Made by a program: the position numbers and the translations under genes | The notes under the pieces: model-generated | Seen by the model: the letters and a program-made list of their open reading frames with translations, nothing else | Database searches by the model: none | What the model was told of the DNA's origin: nothing | Assembly: GCA_945890485.1 (NCBI GenBank) | Contig: CAMDCN010000003.1 | Span: 1 to 64,000, forward strand | DNA length: 64,000 nucleotides | Direction of reading: 5' to 3' | DNA from: Candidatus Sulfopaludibacter sp. SbA3 | GTDB taxonomy: Bacteria; Acidobacteriota; Terriglobia; Bryobacterales; Bryobacteraceae | Shown: piece after piece, positions 1 through 8,164 of the stretch | How positions within the stretch are numbered: position 1 is the first letter of the stretch | Layout of the letters: every line of letters starts with the position of its first letter

Positions 1-647
1 TATCGTCGGACCCCGATCTGCCCATGCCAAGACGACACCGGCAACTGGCTCGTCAACATCGTCGATCGCACCTGGTAACGCGCATCGCAGATGTCCAGAA
101 AGTCCCGCCGCTCCCCATCTCCCAACGGCGCCATCGCCCAGTCATCCACAATCAACACATCCACGCGGCTTAACTGCGAGAGATACTTGGCATGGCTGCC
201 GTCCGCCCGCGCCATCATTAACTCCCGCTGTAACTCCGACGCCTTCAGAAACAACGCCGTGTAACCGTCGCGGCAGGCCTTCTGTCCAATCGCGCGCGCC
301 AACCATGTCTTGCCGATGCCCGTCGGACCCAGCAGAAACAGGTTCTGATGCTCCGCCACCCAGTTCGACTGTTGCGTCAGGGAACGCAGCATCGCCCGGT
401 CCAGACCTCGCGGCGTGCGGTAGTCGATGTCCTCCACGCACGCCTGTCCCTTCAGCCGGCCGCTCTGCAGACGGCGCTCCAGCGCCCGGTTTTGCCGCCA
501 GTCCCACTGGCGATCAATCAGCAAGCCGAGCCGTTCCTCGAAGCTCAGTTGATGGATATCCGGCTCTTGCATCTGCTGTTGCAGGGCTTCGGCCATGCCG
601 CGCATGCGCATGGCGCAGAGTTTGTCGATCGTCGGTTGGTTCAGCAT
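1..647 (-). CDS. istB: IS21 transposition helper ATPase IstB, partial and probably frameshifted
   Basis: IstB is the AAA+ ATPase that assists the IstA transposase in target selection. The start is the ATG at 647, inside an ATGCTGA overlap with the istA stop, behind an AGGAGG-like site. A Walker A motif (GPTGIGKT) sits at residues 107-114 and a Walker B-like segment (VLIVDD) near 164-169. At the window edge the reading VSSWHGQIG is followed by VRR. Family members normally read GDPT there. Restoring one A between positions 10 and 11 gives IGDPT, so a one-base deletion is likely. The C-terminus is off the window. Confidence 0.85.
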   Translation of the reverse strand, partial: MLNQPTIDKLCAMRMRGMAEALQQQMQEPDIHQLSFEERLGLLIDRQWDWRQNRALERRLQSGRLKGQACVEDIDYRTPRGLDRAMLRSLTQQSNWVAEHQNLFLLGPTGIGKTWLARAIGQKACRDGYTALFLKASELQRELMMARADGSHAKYLSQLSRVDVLIVDDWAMAPLGDGERRDFLDICDARYQVRSTMLTSQLPVSSWHGQIGVRR

Positions 648-2191
648 AACGGGTCCTCCTGGCTGGGTGGGTCGAAGTAGTTGGCGCCACGGATGTTCGG
701 GTGATCGAGTGGCGGCTTGGGCGGTTCGGCAAGTGGATCGGGCAGACTGTCGAGGCCCGTTTCGAGGATTGAAGCCAAGCTCTTGGACGAGTACATGCCG
801 TGGTTCAGCGCCCGGCGGGCAGCGGCTTCCACCCGCTCTGCGCCATACGTTTCGCCTAGCCGGATGATGCCCAGGCAGGACCGGAATCCTTGCTCGGGGT
901 GGCGCTTGGATTCGAGCACCTGTACCACGAGTTCAGCGGTCAGCGGGCCGATCGTCCGGCCCCATTCGATCAGGCGCGAGGGCGTCCATTGCAGGTAGCG
1001 CTGGTGCGATTTTGGCCGGTGCTCGTCGAGCGTGGTCGCTTTGTTCGGCGCCCGGCTGCGCGGATGGCTGGCCACCCGGATGCCCTTATGGAAGATCTCG
1101 ATGGTGGCGGCCGTGGCGCGAACCTGGACCGCCTCTTGCACAAGCAGGTAAGGCACGCTGTAGAAATGGCCTTCGAAGGCGACGTGATAGTCGATGTTGA
1201 CGCGGGCAGAGGCCCAGTCGCCGTACTCGTAGCGTTCGACGGGCAGCGGGCGCAGGGCCGGTTGATCAATGGCCAGAAACCAGCTGCGGCGGGTGCCGTC
1301 GGCCTTGCGGAAGGGCCGGTCGTTGAGCCGGGTTAGTAACTCCGCGATCGCCGCGTTGACCGCGCGCAGCGAGAAGAACCGCCGCTTACGCAGCCCCGCC
1401 ATAATCCAGCGCTCGACCACCAGAACGCCGGCCTCCACTTTGGCTTTGTCCCGCGGCTTGCGCCGCCGGGCGGGGATAATCGCCACGCCATAGTGCGCGG
1501 CCATTTCCTCGTAAGTCCGGTTCAGTTCGGGTTCGTACCGGCAGGCCCGGGTAACACCGGCCTTCAAGTTATCAGGTACAGCGATGGCGGGAACGCCGCC
1601 CAGGAACTCGAAGGCGCGCAGATGGGAGCCGATCCAGTCGGGCAGGCTCTGCGTCCACGTGGCTTCGGCGAAGGTATAGTTACTCGCGCCGAGGACGGCG
1701 ACAAAGACGGCGGCGGACTGTTGTTCGCCGGTGACGGGGTTTGTCACCGGGAGGGTGTCGCCGGCATAGTCGACGAAGAGCTTTTCGCCGGCGCGATGTT
1801 CCTGCCGGAGGACGACATCCTGGCGTTGGAGCCAGTCGCGGTAGAGGTCGCAGAAGCGGCTGTACCGGTAGCCTTCGGGGTTTTGCTGGTGGTATTCCTC
1901 CCAGAGGAGTTGCAGGGTGACGTGCTTGTGAACCTGGAACTCGCGGCGGATGGCGGCGAAGTCAGGTTCGGCGTTTTTGCGGCGGACGGCGGCGGGGTTG
2001 GGCGCCGGGGCGAGGGCTTGCTGGATGCGTTCCTCGTCCCAGTCGGCGATGTCTGGCCAGCGGAGTTGGGCTTGCTTGGCTTGGGCCAGATAGTCCGAGA
2101 TGGTGGCTTGGCCGACCTGACAGCTCTGGGCGATCTGGCGTTGGGAGAGCCCGAGGCTGGCGAGCCTCAGGATGGTCTTGAGTTTAGTCAT
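641..2191 (-). CDS. istA: IS21-family transposase IstA
   Basis: This is the DDE transposase of the IS21 element, 516 residues and close to the usual family length. An N-terminal helix-turn-helix (LSQRQIAQSCQVGQATISDY) lies near residues 15-34. The retroviral-integrase-like core carries D141 (FVDYAGD), D207 (VPDNLK) and E253 (DKAKVEAGV), the catalytic triad. The ATG at 2191 is preferred over a TTG 21 bases upstream because AGAGG stands six bases before it. The gene overlaps istB by seven bases. The frame is intact, although its partner istB appears broken. Confidence 0.93.
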   Translation of the reverse strand: MTKLKTILRLASLGLSQRQIAQSCQVGQATISDYLAQAKQAQLRWPDIADWDEERIQQALAPAPNPAAVRRKNAEPDFAAIRREFQVHKHVTLQLLWEEYHQQNPEGYRYSRFCDLYRDWLQRQDVVLRQEHRAGEKLFVDYAGDTLPVTNPVTGEQQSAAVFVAVLGASNYTFAEATWTQSLPDWIGSHLRAFEFLGGVPAIAVPDNLKAGVTRACRYEPELNRTYEEMAAHYGVAIIPARRRKPRDKAKVEAGVLVVERWIMAGLRKRRFFSLRAVNAAIAELLTRLNDRPFRKADGTRRSWFLAIDQPALRPLPVERYEYGDWASARVNIDYHVAFEGHFYSVPYLLVQEAVQVRATAATIEIFHKGIRVASHPRSRAPNKATTLDEHRPKSHQRYLQWTPSRLIEWGRTIGPLTAELVVQVLESKRHPEQGFRSCLGIIRLGETYGAERVEAAARRALNHGMYSSKSLASILETGLDSLPDPLAEPPKPPLDHPNIRGANYFDPPSQEDPLC

Positions 2192-2308
2192 GGGCAACCT
2201 CTGTTGGGGCAACCGGAATCCTCCTGCTTGAGGGTGAAGGATTCTGGTTGTGGGTTAGCCCGGCGCTGCGCTTGCCGAAATGGGCGGACCGTCTTCGAGC
2301 GAGCCGTG

Positions 2309-2422
2309 GTGATCGGATTCAGATCGGAACGGTGATCGCCTTCAGCTTGGAATCGTGATCGGCATCAGGTCGGAATCGCGATCGGCTTGCCGTCGGAACG
2401 CTGATCGGATTCGCTCGGAATA
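2309..2422. repeat. Five imperfect direct repeats of 22-23 bp at the IS21 terminus
   Basis: Five adjacent units run 2309-2330, 2332-2354, 2355-2377, 2378-2399 and 2400-2422. Each follows the pattern G(T/C)GATCGG..TC..GTCGGAA(T/C). Multiple terminal repeats are known for IS21-family elements, where they are taken as transposase binding sites. Five nearly contiguous copies upstream of istA is a large number. Confidence 0.8.
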
Positions 2423-3278
2423 CGCACCCGCCAAAAAGGTGGTTTAAACGACGCCATTTTTTGCTCGCCGGCAAGCCGGGCATTGGACGGGGTGTCTTGG
2501 CCTGTTCGGCTGGCTTGTTCGTTTGTGTATCTCGAGAGATGAAAACAGGCTAACGAAATGTCGCCGCAGGTGCCGGGCGCGTAGGTGAGCCGAACGGCGA
2601 AGGCGGCTTGCAGCGTCGAGCTCACCGGCAGCCACCGGTTGCTACCGTATTCGATTGCCAGTCGGGCAATCGTCAAAAAAGGGGTGCTTGGCTGGGTTGT
2701 AGACTGCGCAGAACCTCGTTTCGCGGCGGCGTCCTGATGCATCTTTGTATTGGAAGACTCCAGAAGCTATGATGCGGCGACTTCCATTCCGGATCTGAAC
2801 GGCGTGATCAAATGGCAAAGGGCCGCGAGACGTCAATCCGTTCGCGATTACCATCACGGGCGTTCGGAACGACTTCACAACGCTTGGCCCCAAGTCATAT
2901 CCCGGTTGGCCTTTGATCAGATCTATCATTGGGCCAAAGTCTGGCTTGACCCCCAGTGTGTCAGTAGATGTCACTTGAACGACTGACTTGACTTCTTCCG
3001 CGGTCTCGGCCCCTGGGTTGGTGTATGTGACCTGGACGTCGACCTGTTGACCCTCCAACACCTCTGACAGGAGGCCGATTTCTTTGACAACGATTAGCGA
3101 GGGCCCACGGGCAGAAGGGGGACCATGATCGTTACCAGTGTGACCGCCAGCAAAGACGCGCCAAACGAGGCGACGGCTTTTTGGCCCCAGTGCCACGCAC
3201 GGAAGCGCTCCGTTAGGAAAAAGCCATGTAGCGCAATGATCAGGGCCGATACAAACTGCCAGCCTTTGCCCGCATCTA

Positions 3279-3304
3279 GTGCTATGACCGCGTGAAACAG
3301 TTCT
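3279..3304 (+). repeat. IS630 left terminal inverted repeat
   Basis: This 26-bp end matches the reverse complement of 4448-4473 at most positions. The longest identical block is TGACCGCGTGAAA. Confidence 0.85.
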
Positions 3305-4425
3305 TGTCGTAGCCGAAGGCTTTCCTGGCGTCTTTCCGGTCGAACTGCCAGTTGATTTTGGTGGCAGCCTTGTTGATTCGGCGACTCCAGGCCTTGCATT
3401 CGCGGCGTAGCGTGCGAAAGTCAGGAATCCTCCGCTTGCCCAGGCACTGCTTGGCAAAGATCCCAATCTCGATTTCGGCCTGATTGAGCCAACTGCCATG
3501 CTTGGGCGTGTGGTGGACGGCGAACCTTCGCCAGATCTGCGAGCCGATCTGAGATCCGAAGGCGGCGGTCAGGGACTTTTCACAATGGATATTGAGGTTG
3601 TCCATCACCAAGTGAATCCTGGTGGCCTTCGGGTAGGACATGGCGAGCTCCAGCACAACCTGAGCAAACTGAAAGCCGGATCGGTCCCGCGTGGGGAAGC
3701 AGAAGTGCCTGCCTGCTTTGGGTTCCACGGCAAGGAATGCGTTGGCGGTTCCTCGGCGCTCATACTCGCTGTCGCGCCGGGCCTCCCTACCTGGCTTGGC
3801 CGCGGTTGCTGGCCTCACATCCGCATGCAGCGTGATGGGCTTTTCGTCCAGACAGACCACCGGTTGCTTGGGATTGTACGGCCTTTCATAGAGCGCCAGT
3901 ACGTCTTCCATGTTGGCGATGTAGCGTTCATTCAGTTCGGGAACGCACCACATTTTTTTCCCGCCACGGCTTGAGGTCGTGGTGGAGGAGCATGACTCGG
4001 ATTGCCTCTCTGCCCACCCGCGGAACCAAGCGCCGTTTGACCGCCTCCTCGGCGACCAGCCGTACTGTCCAGCGACTCCGACCCGCCGGCGGGTCGGAAC
4101 AGACCATAGCGACAATGCGTTGCTGCTGGGCTTGGTCCAGCAGCGTCGCTGCGCCGGGGCGCTGCTTGTCGTAGAGGGCGCCATCTAATCCGCCCTGCTC
4201 AAAGCGGTGGCCGACTCTCCGGATTGCTTGGGCGGTGAAGGGAACGAATCGAGCGATCTGGGTGGCGCTGACGCCCTGGGCCATCTGCAGTAGGGCAAGG
4301 GCGCGCAAGACAGTTCTCACGGGCTGTACGCCCCCGCTGAGTAGTGCCTGCAATCGCTCGTGATCGTCAGGCGAGAGATGGATCTGGAGAGGAGACGGGG
4401 GCATACCCAAGTATGCCCCAAACAT
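3282..4425 (-). CDS. IS630-family transposase in two frames joined at an A7 tract
   Basis: The first frame (4425 down to 3928) encodes the helix-turn-helix N-terminal half, including VSATQIARFVPFTAQAIRR. The second frame carries the DDE core: D in CLDEKP, D in HLVMDNLNIH and E in GSWLNQAEIEIG, so all catalytic residues are present. The frames meet at seven A residues (minus strand, 3959-3953). Continuing needs a net +1 shift, equal to dropping one A. This could be transcriptional slippage, which IS630-type elements use in some cases, or an inactivating mutation. The second frame ends at 3282, just inside the left inverted repeat. Confidence 0.85.
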
Positions 4426-4447
4426 TTCAGCACGGAAATGTTTTCTC

Positions 4448-4473
4448 AGAACTCTTTCACGCGGTCACTGTAC
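4448..4473 (-). repeat. IS630 right terminal inverted repeat
   Basis: This is the partner of the repeat at 3279-3304. On the minus strand it lies just upstream of the transposase start at 4425. Confidence 0.85.
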
Positions 4474-4761
4474 TAGGAGCCAGGCAGTAGAGGGTCCGGC
4501 CAATACGTACCCGAACTTCAGTGCATCCCAAAGTGCGTTCGGGATGATGTCTCGTAGGTAGGCGCCTATGCCATTACGGGGCTGAGCAAGGTTCTCAGCC
4601 GACTCCGGCTTAACGCTGGGACTAGGTCGAGGCTGGCGGCGTTTTGTTTTTGCGCGATGTCTTTTCGTCATGTACGTGTCGGTTGGCTAGCTCATCCCGG
4701 AGAAACGGAACGATGAACTGTATGCACGACTGGCCGCCTTCCATTGGCGCACTGCCGATGG

Positions 4762-5550
4762 TTAGGGCTTTTCCAAAACATGGATCGAAACCATTGTTTC
4801 CGTCTGGGCCAGTTCGATCATCACTCCAGCTACGCCCGCCTCCATGAGCGCTAGCGCCACGACGCGAGCTTGCGGGTCCAGCGAGTGAGGGGCCCCCACG
4901 ACCACGCCCCGCGGGACGACCGGCACCATTCGGACGATGTCTTCAAATGCAAGCCCGGCGCTCGAGAACACCTCTTTTAGTTCCTTCGCAAACGAAGCAG
5001 GCTCGTGTGTTGTAAGAGATACGAATTTAATTGGAGTTCCTCGGAGCTGAGCCAGCTTGGCCTTCAATGTCGCTTTCTGCGACGGGCTCAAGGACCGGGG
5101 TGCCATACGGGCTTCAAGCTCGAGCCTGGCGATCCGCTCTCGTTCCAAGGCTCGTTGGATTTCAATGTTTTCGGTCTGTATCCTGGCAGTCTCGAGGGCG
5201 GATGCCTCCGCCGCTGCTTCGAATCGCTTGGCCTGGGCGTTCATTCCGGCGGCTGCTTGGTTAGCTTCTGCCGCCTTCTGGTTGGCGTCGGCTGCCTTCT
5301 CTTCCGCCTGGCCGGCTCTTTGGTTGGCCAGTGCTGCTCTTTCGTTAGCGCTCGCGATTGCTTTCGCGCTTTCTATACCTGCCAGTTGGTCGAGCTTGTC
5401 TTTGCGGTTAGTAATGAGCGCGGTGAGGCCCGTCAGTGCGAAAATTGGCAAAGTCAGAAGGGCCGCAGCAATCTGAAAGCGATAACTCCAGGTATACAGG
5501 GCTTCGGTCGAGTTCCAAGTCTCACGGATCCAGTTCATGAGCGATGACAT
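4762..5550 (-). CDS. Uncharacterised protein: one membrane segment, coiled coil, C-terminal alpha/beta domain
   Basis: The protein has 262 residues. A membrane segment lies near residues 25-47 (FQIAAALLTLPIFALTGLTALI). A long Ala/Glu/Gln-rich coiled coil follows (about 52-150) with heptad-like AAxANQKAAEANQ units. The C-terminal domain (about 155-262) alternates strands and helices (PIKFVSLTTHEPASFAKELKEVF; GVVVGAPHSLDPQARVVALAL). I recall this arrangement from uncharacterised bacterial proteins but cannot name a function. No convincing ribosome-binding site precedes the ATG at 5550. Its neighbours are another membrane protein of unknown role and a broken membrane-protein gene, so the group may be horizontally acquired. 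Confidence 0.75.
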   Translation of the reverse strand: MSSLMNWIRETWNSTEALYTWSYRFQIAAALLTLPIFALTGLTALITNRKDKLDQLAGIESAKAIASANERAALANQRAGQAEEKAADANQKAAEANQAAAGMNAQAKRFEAAAEASALETARIQTENIEIQRALERERIARLELEARMAPRSLSPSQKATLKAKLAQLRGTPIKFVSLTTHEPASFAKELKEVFSSAGLAFEDIVRMVPVVPRGVVVGAPHSLDPQARVVALALMEAGVAGVMIELAQTETMVSIHVLEKP

Positions 5551-5834
5551 GTTTTTTCAATCATTTCCGGTTCTCTTGCCGCTGTTTGGCGCCTTCGGTT
5601 TGACGATCTTCTGGGTCGGCGTTATGATTGGCCGGGCCACCGAGCGGCCGCCGAAGCGCTCGGCGCGCCAGCTTGCTGGGGTGGGTGGCGGACTTCGCGA
5701 CTGTAGTGTTCGCGCTGTCAATCGCCACGAACTTTGCCGGCATCTGCATCATGCGGAGATCCGCCAATGATGGAACGGGTGTTGTTGCATTGAGCTACTT
5801 CGCCGCAGGTGAAGCGTCCTTGATCTTTTCGTAA
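5537..5834 (+). pseudogene. Possible small two-membrane-segment protein, frameshifted (doubtful)
   Basis: The frame from the ATG at 5537 encodes a hydrophobic segment (FPVLLPLFGAFGLTIFWVGV). After about residue 47 the adjacent frame gives a second hydrophobic segment (FATVVFALSIATNFAGICIM) and runs to a stop at 5834. Joining them near the G-rich stretch around 5680 would give about 99 residues. It overlaps the divergent start at 5550 and the 3' end of the next minus-strand gene. It may be a decayed gene or chance. Confidence 0.25.
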
Positions 5835-6841
5835 AGCTTGAGGATGGGGTCCGAGTCGGCATCACCATCGGCGAATCCCGAACTTTGGTGACTGAAGATT
5901 GCAGAAGCAACATGTAGCAATGCTGTGTCTTTAACGGCCGTAGAGGAGGTCGTCCGTGCGAACCACAGGTACGCCCTGATGGCATTCGCCCTGTGCTTAT
6001 TGACCACATAATTGTGCAGGCATGCCCTAAACGCCTTGGCGAACACAATCGCTATTGCGACTGGGATCGCAACGATGGCGGTTTTGGTCAACGCTAGCTG
6101 TGTATAGTATCCTGCGCTGGCATTAGTGGCGACCTGCCCAACGGAATGCTGAAACATGGCGTAACCGACCTCGGATGCATAGCGCGCCGCCGCACCCGCC
6201 GCAGCAAGGCAAGCAATGCAGTAAAACATCTGCCATCGGGCATGGCGATCGAATGATCGGGCATGGGCAGCCAGCCCTCCGTGCTTGATTCGTGCATCAA
6301 AATCTTTCAGTACCTTTTCGGCTTCTTGCTTCTCCTCTGACAACTTGCGCTGAAACATCGCTGATTCCGCATAGATCTCTGAAAGAGCCGCGCTTATCTT
6401 GGACGAAAACCAGTCTGGGCCCTTGGTAGCAGCAATAGTTAGGCTCATGCCAAGTGCGGCACTTCCGGCAAGCGTTCCTAGTAATCGATCGAGTGCCCTT
6501 AGCTGGGAGCGGATCTCTTGCCGGGTTTCTTCTGATGCACGGCCACCACGAGCTAGTCTGGCGATATCTTCAATCAGATTTGTGGCTGAAGCTATCATCG
6601 ATTGGGCGTTGTCAATGTCAGTCCGCGAGAAGAGGGACCAATTAACGATTCTGGTGGCATCTGAATGAGCTTGGATAGACTTAACGATCTCCCTGAATCT
6701 GAAGTACTCGGGTTGCGGTATCCAACCGGAAAGATCAGGAATCGAAACCTTTTGTAGCGTTGCGTCTGCCAACCGTAATTGTTCAGTCAACTCCTCGATC
6801 GGCTTAAAGGAACTCCCAGCGTCTATGGTCGGGTCGTTCAT
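5795..6841 (-). CDS. Uncharacterised multi-spanning membrane protein
   Basis: The protein has 348 residues. A helical N-terminal half is followed by hydrophobic segments around LLGTLAGSAALGMSLTIA, MFYCIACLAAAGAAARYA and TKTAIVAIPVAIAIVFAKAF. The C-terminal cytosolic part contains NYVVNKHRANAIRAYLWFA and ASAIFSHQSSGF. From memory, an H-x-x-N ... IF ... P/SGF tail recurs in an uncharacterised membrane-protein family. The start is well supported: GGAGG lies eight bases before the ATG. Base composition is less GC-rich than the chromosome around it, consistent with acquired DNA. Confidence 0.8.
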   Translation of the reverse strand: MNDPTIDAGSSFKPIEELTEQLRLADATLQKVSIPDLSGWIPQPEYFRFREIVKSIQAHSDATRIVNWSLFSRTDIDNAQSMIASATNLIEDIARLARGGRASEETRQEIRSQLRALDRLLGTLAGSAALGMSLTIAATKGPDWFSSKISAALSEIYAESAMFQRKLSEEKQEAEKVLKDFDARIKHGGLAAHARSFDRHARWQMFYCIACLAAAGAAARYASEVGYAMFQHSVGQVATNASAGYYTQLALTKTAIVAIPVAIAIVFAKAFRACLHNYVVNKHRANAIRAYLWFARTTSSTAVKDTALLHVASAIFSHQSSGFADGDADSDPILKLYEKIKDASPAAK

Positions 6842-6853
6842 TTTCCACGCCTC

Positions 6854-7201
6854 CTAAAGTCCCACGGAGGTCGGTCCGAAGGCCGTGGGGGAGCCAGAGA
6901 TTTCGATCCTCCTGAAGACGCCCCGTGCCGCCGACTGGGATTTCGGGGCACCGACAATCGCCATCCCTGGAAATATCAACGTATGAGCCGTGCTGGTTCC
7001 GTCGCGAAGATCGTCGCCGTCCAGCCACAACTGCACGTTGGTGATAACGGCCGCTGTCTGATTTGGCTTCCCCCTCAAACAGGCGTATTTGCCCCGCTCC
7101 AACAGATCCTCTGGTAGCCGGATTGTGGTCTGAACAACTGGCGACAAAACTAGAATTCCTTGAATTCTTGACAGATTGCTATAAAAATCATTGGCCATCA
7201 T
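6854..7201 (-). CDS. Possible small protein of unknown function (weak)
   Basis: An open frame ends 12 bases upstream of the well-supported gene starting at 6841. Its middle reads QTTIRLPEDLLERGKYACLR, which resembles the first strand and helix of a ribbon-helix-helix antitoxin, but the rest does not match that fold. The start is unclear (ATG ATG at 7201/7198, no ribosome-binding site). If it is not a gene, 6842-7306 is a 465-base gap that may be a remnant of the neighbouring toxin-antitoxin region. Confidence 0.25.
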   Translation of the reverse strand: MMANDFYSNLSRIQGILVLSPVVQTTIRLPEDLLERGKYACLRGKPNQTAAVITNVQLWLDGDDLRDGTSTAHTLIFPGMAIVGAPKSQSAARGVFRRIEISGSPTAFGPTSVGL

Positions 7202-7306
7202 GCGATATAGATCGCAAGCCGTTGTTAGAGTACTCAAACACACAACATCAGCACGATAACACAAGAGAACCAAGTTATGTGGACGCGGGCGCGGGTGCCT
7301 GCCGAG

Positions 7307-7621
7307 TTACGTACGCAAATGAGCGTGCGAGTGGCGCAGGAGCGCCTTACAATTCAGCTGGTCCTCGAGGAAACGATCCTTCTCCGCTTGGCTACTGGTG
7401 TCAAGCAGAACGCGGACGGCAAGTGCGGGAAGAAGCCCAAGGCCATTGTTCTCCACTGGCCTAGTGTAGACTGCCCAGCACTCGATGAGATTCTGGTTGG
7501 TGACGCACAGGACGTCACCACGGGCTACGATCCGAGCGAGGGCATCTCTTGTCTGTCGATGCTGGGGGTAGGATCGATGAATTCGGCGAAGAAGAGTATT
7601 GGTGTCGGCTAGAACCCGCAC
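7307..7621 (-). pseudogene. VapC-like PIN-domain toxin, C-terminally truncated
   Basis: A GTG start three bases after the upstream antitoxin frame opens MRVLADTNTLLR, with the first acidic PIN residue (D6). A second acidic residue is in NQNLIECWAVYTRPVENNGLGL, a stretch typical of VapC-like ribonucleases. After about residue 65 the family resemblance ends. The C-terminal half, which should carry the remaining acidic metal ligands, is missing at 104 residues total (usual length about 135-145). It is therefore probably inactive. Confidence 0.65.
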
Positions 7622-7624
7622 GAA

Positions 7625-7881
7625 CTACCACTCATCTTCACGGGCGTAGATACTTTCCGGGCTCATGGCAAAATCCGACAGCGGCCCACCGTTGGGCAGC
7701 AGGTCAGCAGCTTCGTCCAACATGCGGTTTCCGTCTTTGGCGAAAGCTTCGGCGGAAGGTGCCTCTGGGCAGAACGGGTGAGGTACTCCTGGACGTAGGC
7801 ATTCAGCGAAAGCCCGCGGTCCTGCGCTTGCGCGAGGAATCTCTCTTCGATCTCAGGGGGTAGTTCAACGGTAATCGCCAT
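7625..7881 (-). pseudogene. VapB-like antitoxin with an internal frameshift
   Basis: The first frame from the ATG at 7881 reads MAITVELPPEIEERFLAQAQ followed by DRGLSLNAYVQEYL, a typical antitoxin N-terminus. The matching C-terminus is in the neighbouring frame (PSAEAFAKDG ... FAMSPESIYAREDEW) and ends at a TAG at 7625, three bases before the toxin start. A one-base change near 7760-7780 separates the halves. The order antitoxin then toxin, with tight spacing, fits a vapBC operon that has decayed together with its toxin. Confidence 0.65.
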
Positions 7882-8116
7882 TTCGGACTTTCGCTTCTCA
7901 AGCGTACCAAAGTGAATCTGGCGCCAATCCAGCAAATTGGCTCGCTAAACCGCCCGGAGTCGCCACTCCCCCCTGCGTCACGATCCATGCCGGCGGAGGA
8001 ACCCGAACATCGAACGGCGAGAAGCGTAACCGCTTGACTGGTACGATCTCGAACCGGCTTCGCTTCGGTTCGCCGATGGGTAAGGCGACCGGGTAGCGCT
8101 GGCGCGAAAAAAACCG

Positions 8117-8145
8117 TTGACACGTCACGGCGGGCGGCCTATTCT
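8117..8145 (+). promoter_or_regulatory. Sigma-70-type promoter for padR
   Basis: TTGACA at 8117-8122 and TATTCT at 8140-8145 are separated by 17 bases, which is the optimal spacing. It lies 20 bases upstream of the padR start, so the transcript leader is very short. The spacer is GC-rich (CACGGCGGGCGG). A PadR autoregulatory site could overlap the promoter, but I could not define one. Confidence 0.75.
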
Positions 8146-8164
8146 GTACCTATCGAAAGACGAC

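Larger units (their letters stand above)
1..2426 (-). mobile_element. IS21-family insertion sequence, istA-istB side, truncated by the window edge
   Basis: The element is read from right to left: a repeat-rich terminus near 2426, then istA, then istB. Overlapping istA and istB genes behind a terminus with multiple repeats is the layout of IS21-family elements. The outer end is placed at about 2426 because the minus strand there begins TGCG before the first repeat unit, and IS21-type ends usually start with TG. The other end and the target duplication lie outside the window, so the exact boundary is inferred. Confidence 0.75.
3279..4473 (-). mobile_element. IS630-family insertion sequence (1195 bp) in a CTAG target
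   Basis: Imperfect 26-bp terminal inverted repeats at 3279-3304 and 4448-4473 share TGACCGCGTGAAA and AGTTCT. CTAG flanks both ends (3276-3279 and 4473-4476), with TA as the duplicated dinucleotide. Insertion at CTAG with TA duplication is the described behaviour of IS630. The interior holds only the transposase gene. The host reading frame is restored when the element and one TA are removed, which fixes the boundaries. Confidence 0.9.
2642..4671 (-). pseudogene. Membrane-anchored protein of unknown function, split by IS630 and frameshifted
   Basis: The N-terminal part (4671 down to 4474) encodes a basic head and the start of a membrane segment. The remainder (3277 down to 2642) lies beyond the IS630 element. 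Removing the element with one TA joins CTA to GAT and restores the frame (AWLL then DAGKGWQF). The joined product has hydrophobic segments around WQFVSALIIALHGFFL and ASLLAVTLVTIMVPLLPV. Its C-terminal domain has strand-rich pieces (QVDVQVTYTNPGAETAEE; GVFQYKDASG; TRFCAVYNP). From memory this pattern recurs in uncharacterised membrane-anchored bacterial proteins. A second lesion, a one-base loss near 3094-3115, shifts frame between the last membrane segment and that domain. Confidence 0.75.

Noticed and set aside
1493-2335. Plus-strand frame over the transposase
   Set aside because: It mirrors istA, which has an intact DDE triad; no family resemblance on the plus strand.
2365-2742. Minus-strand frame between IS21 and the disrupted membrane gene
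   Set aside because: It crosses the IS21 repeat array and overlaps the end of the pseudogene; no protein-like pattern or ribosome-binding site.
7168-7185. TTGACA followed by TATAAA as a promoter
   Set aside because: The two hexamers are only six bases apart, far too close for a sigma-70 promoter.
7882-8116. Possible gene between vapB and the padR promoter
   Set aside because: Two minus-strand frames exist (one runs through the padR promoter), but neither shows a recognisable pattern; the 235 bases appear non-coding or degraded.
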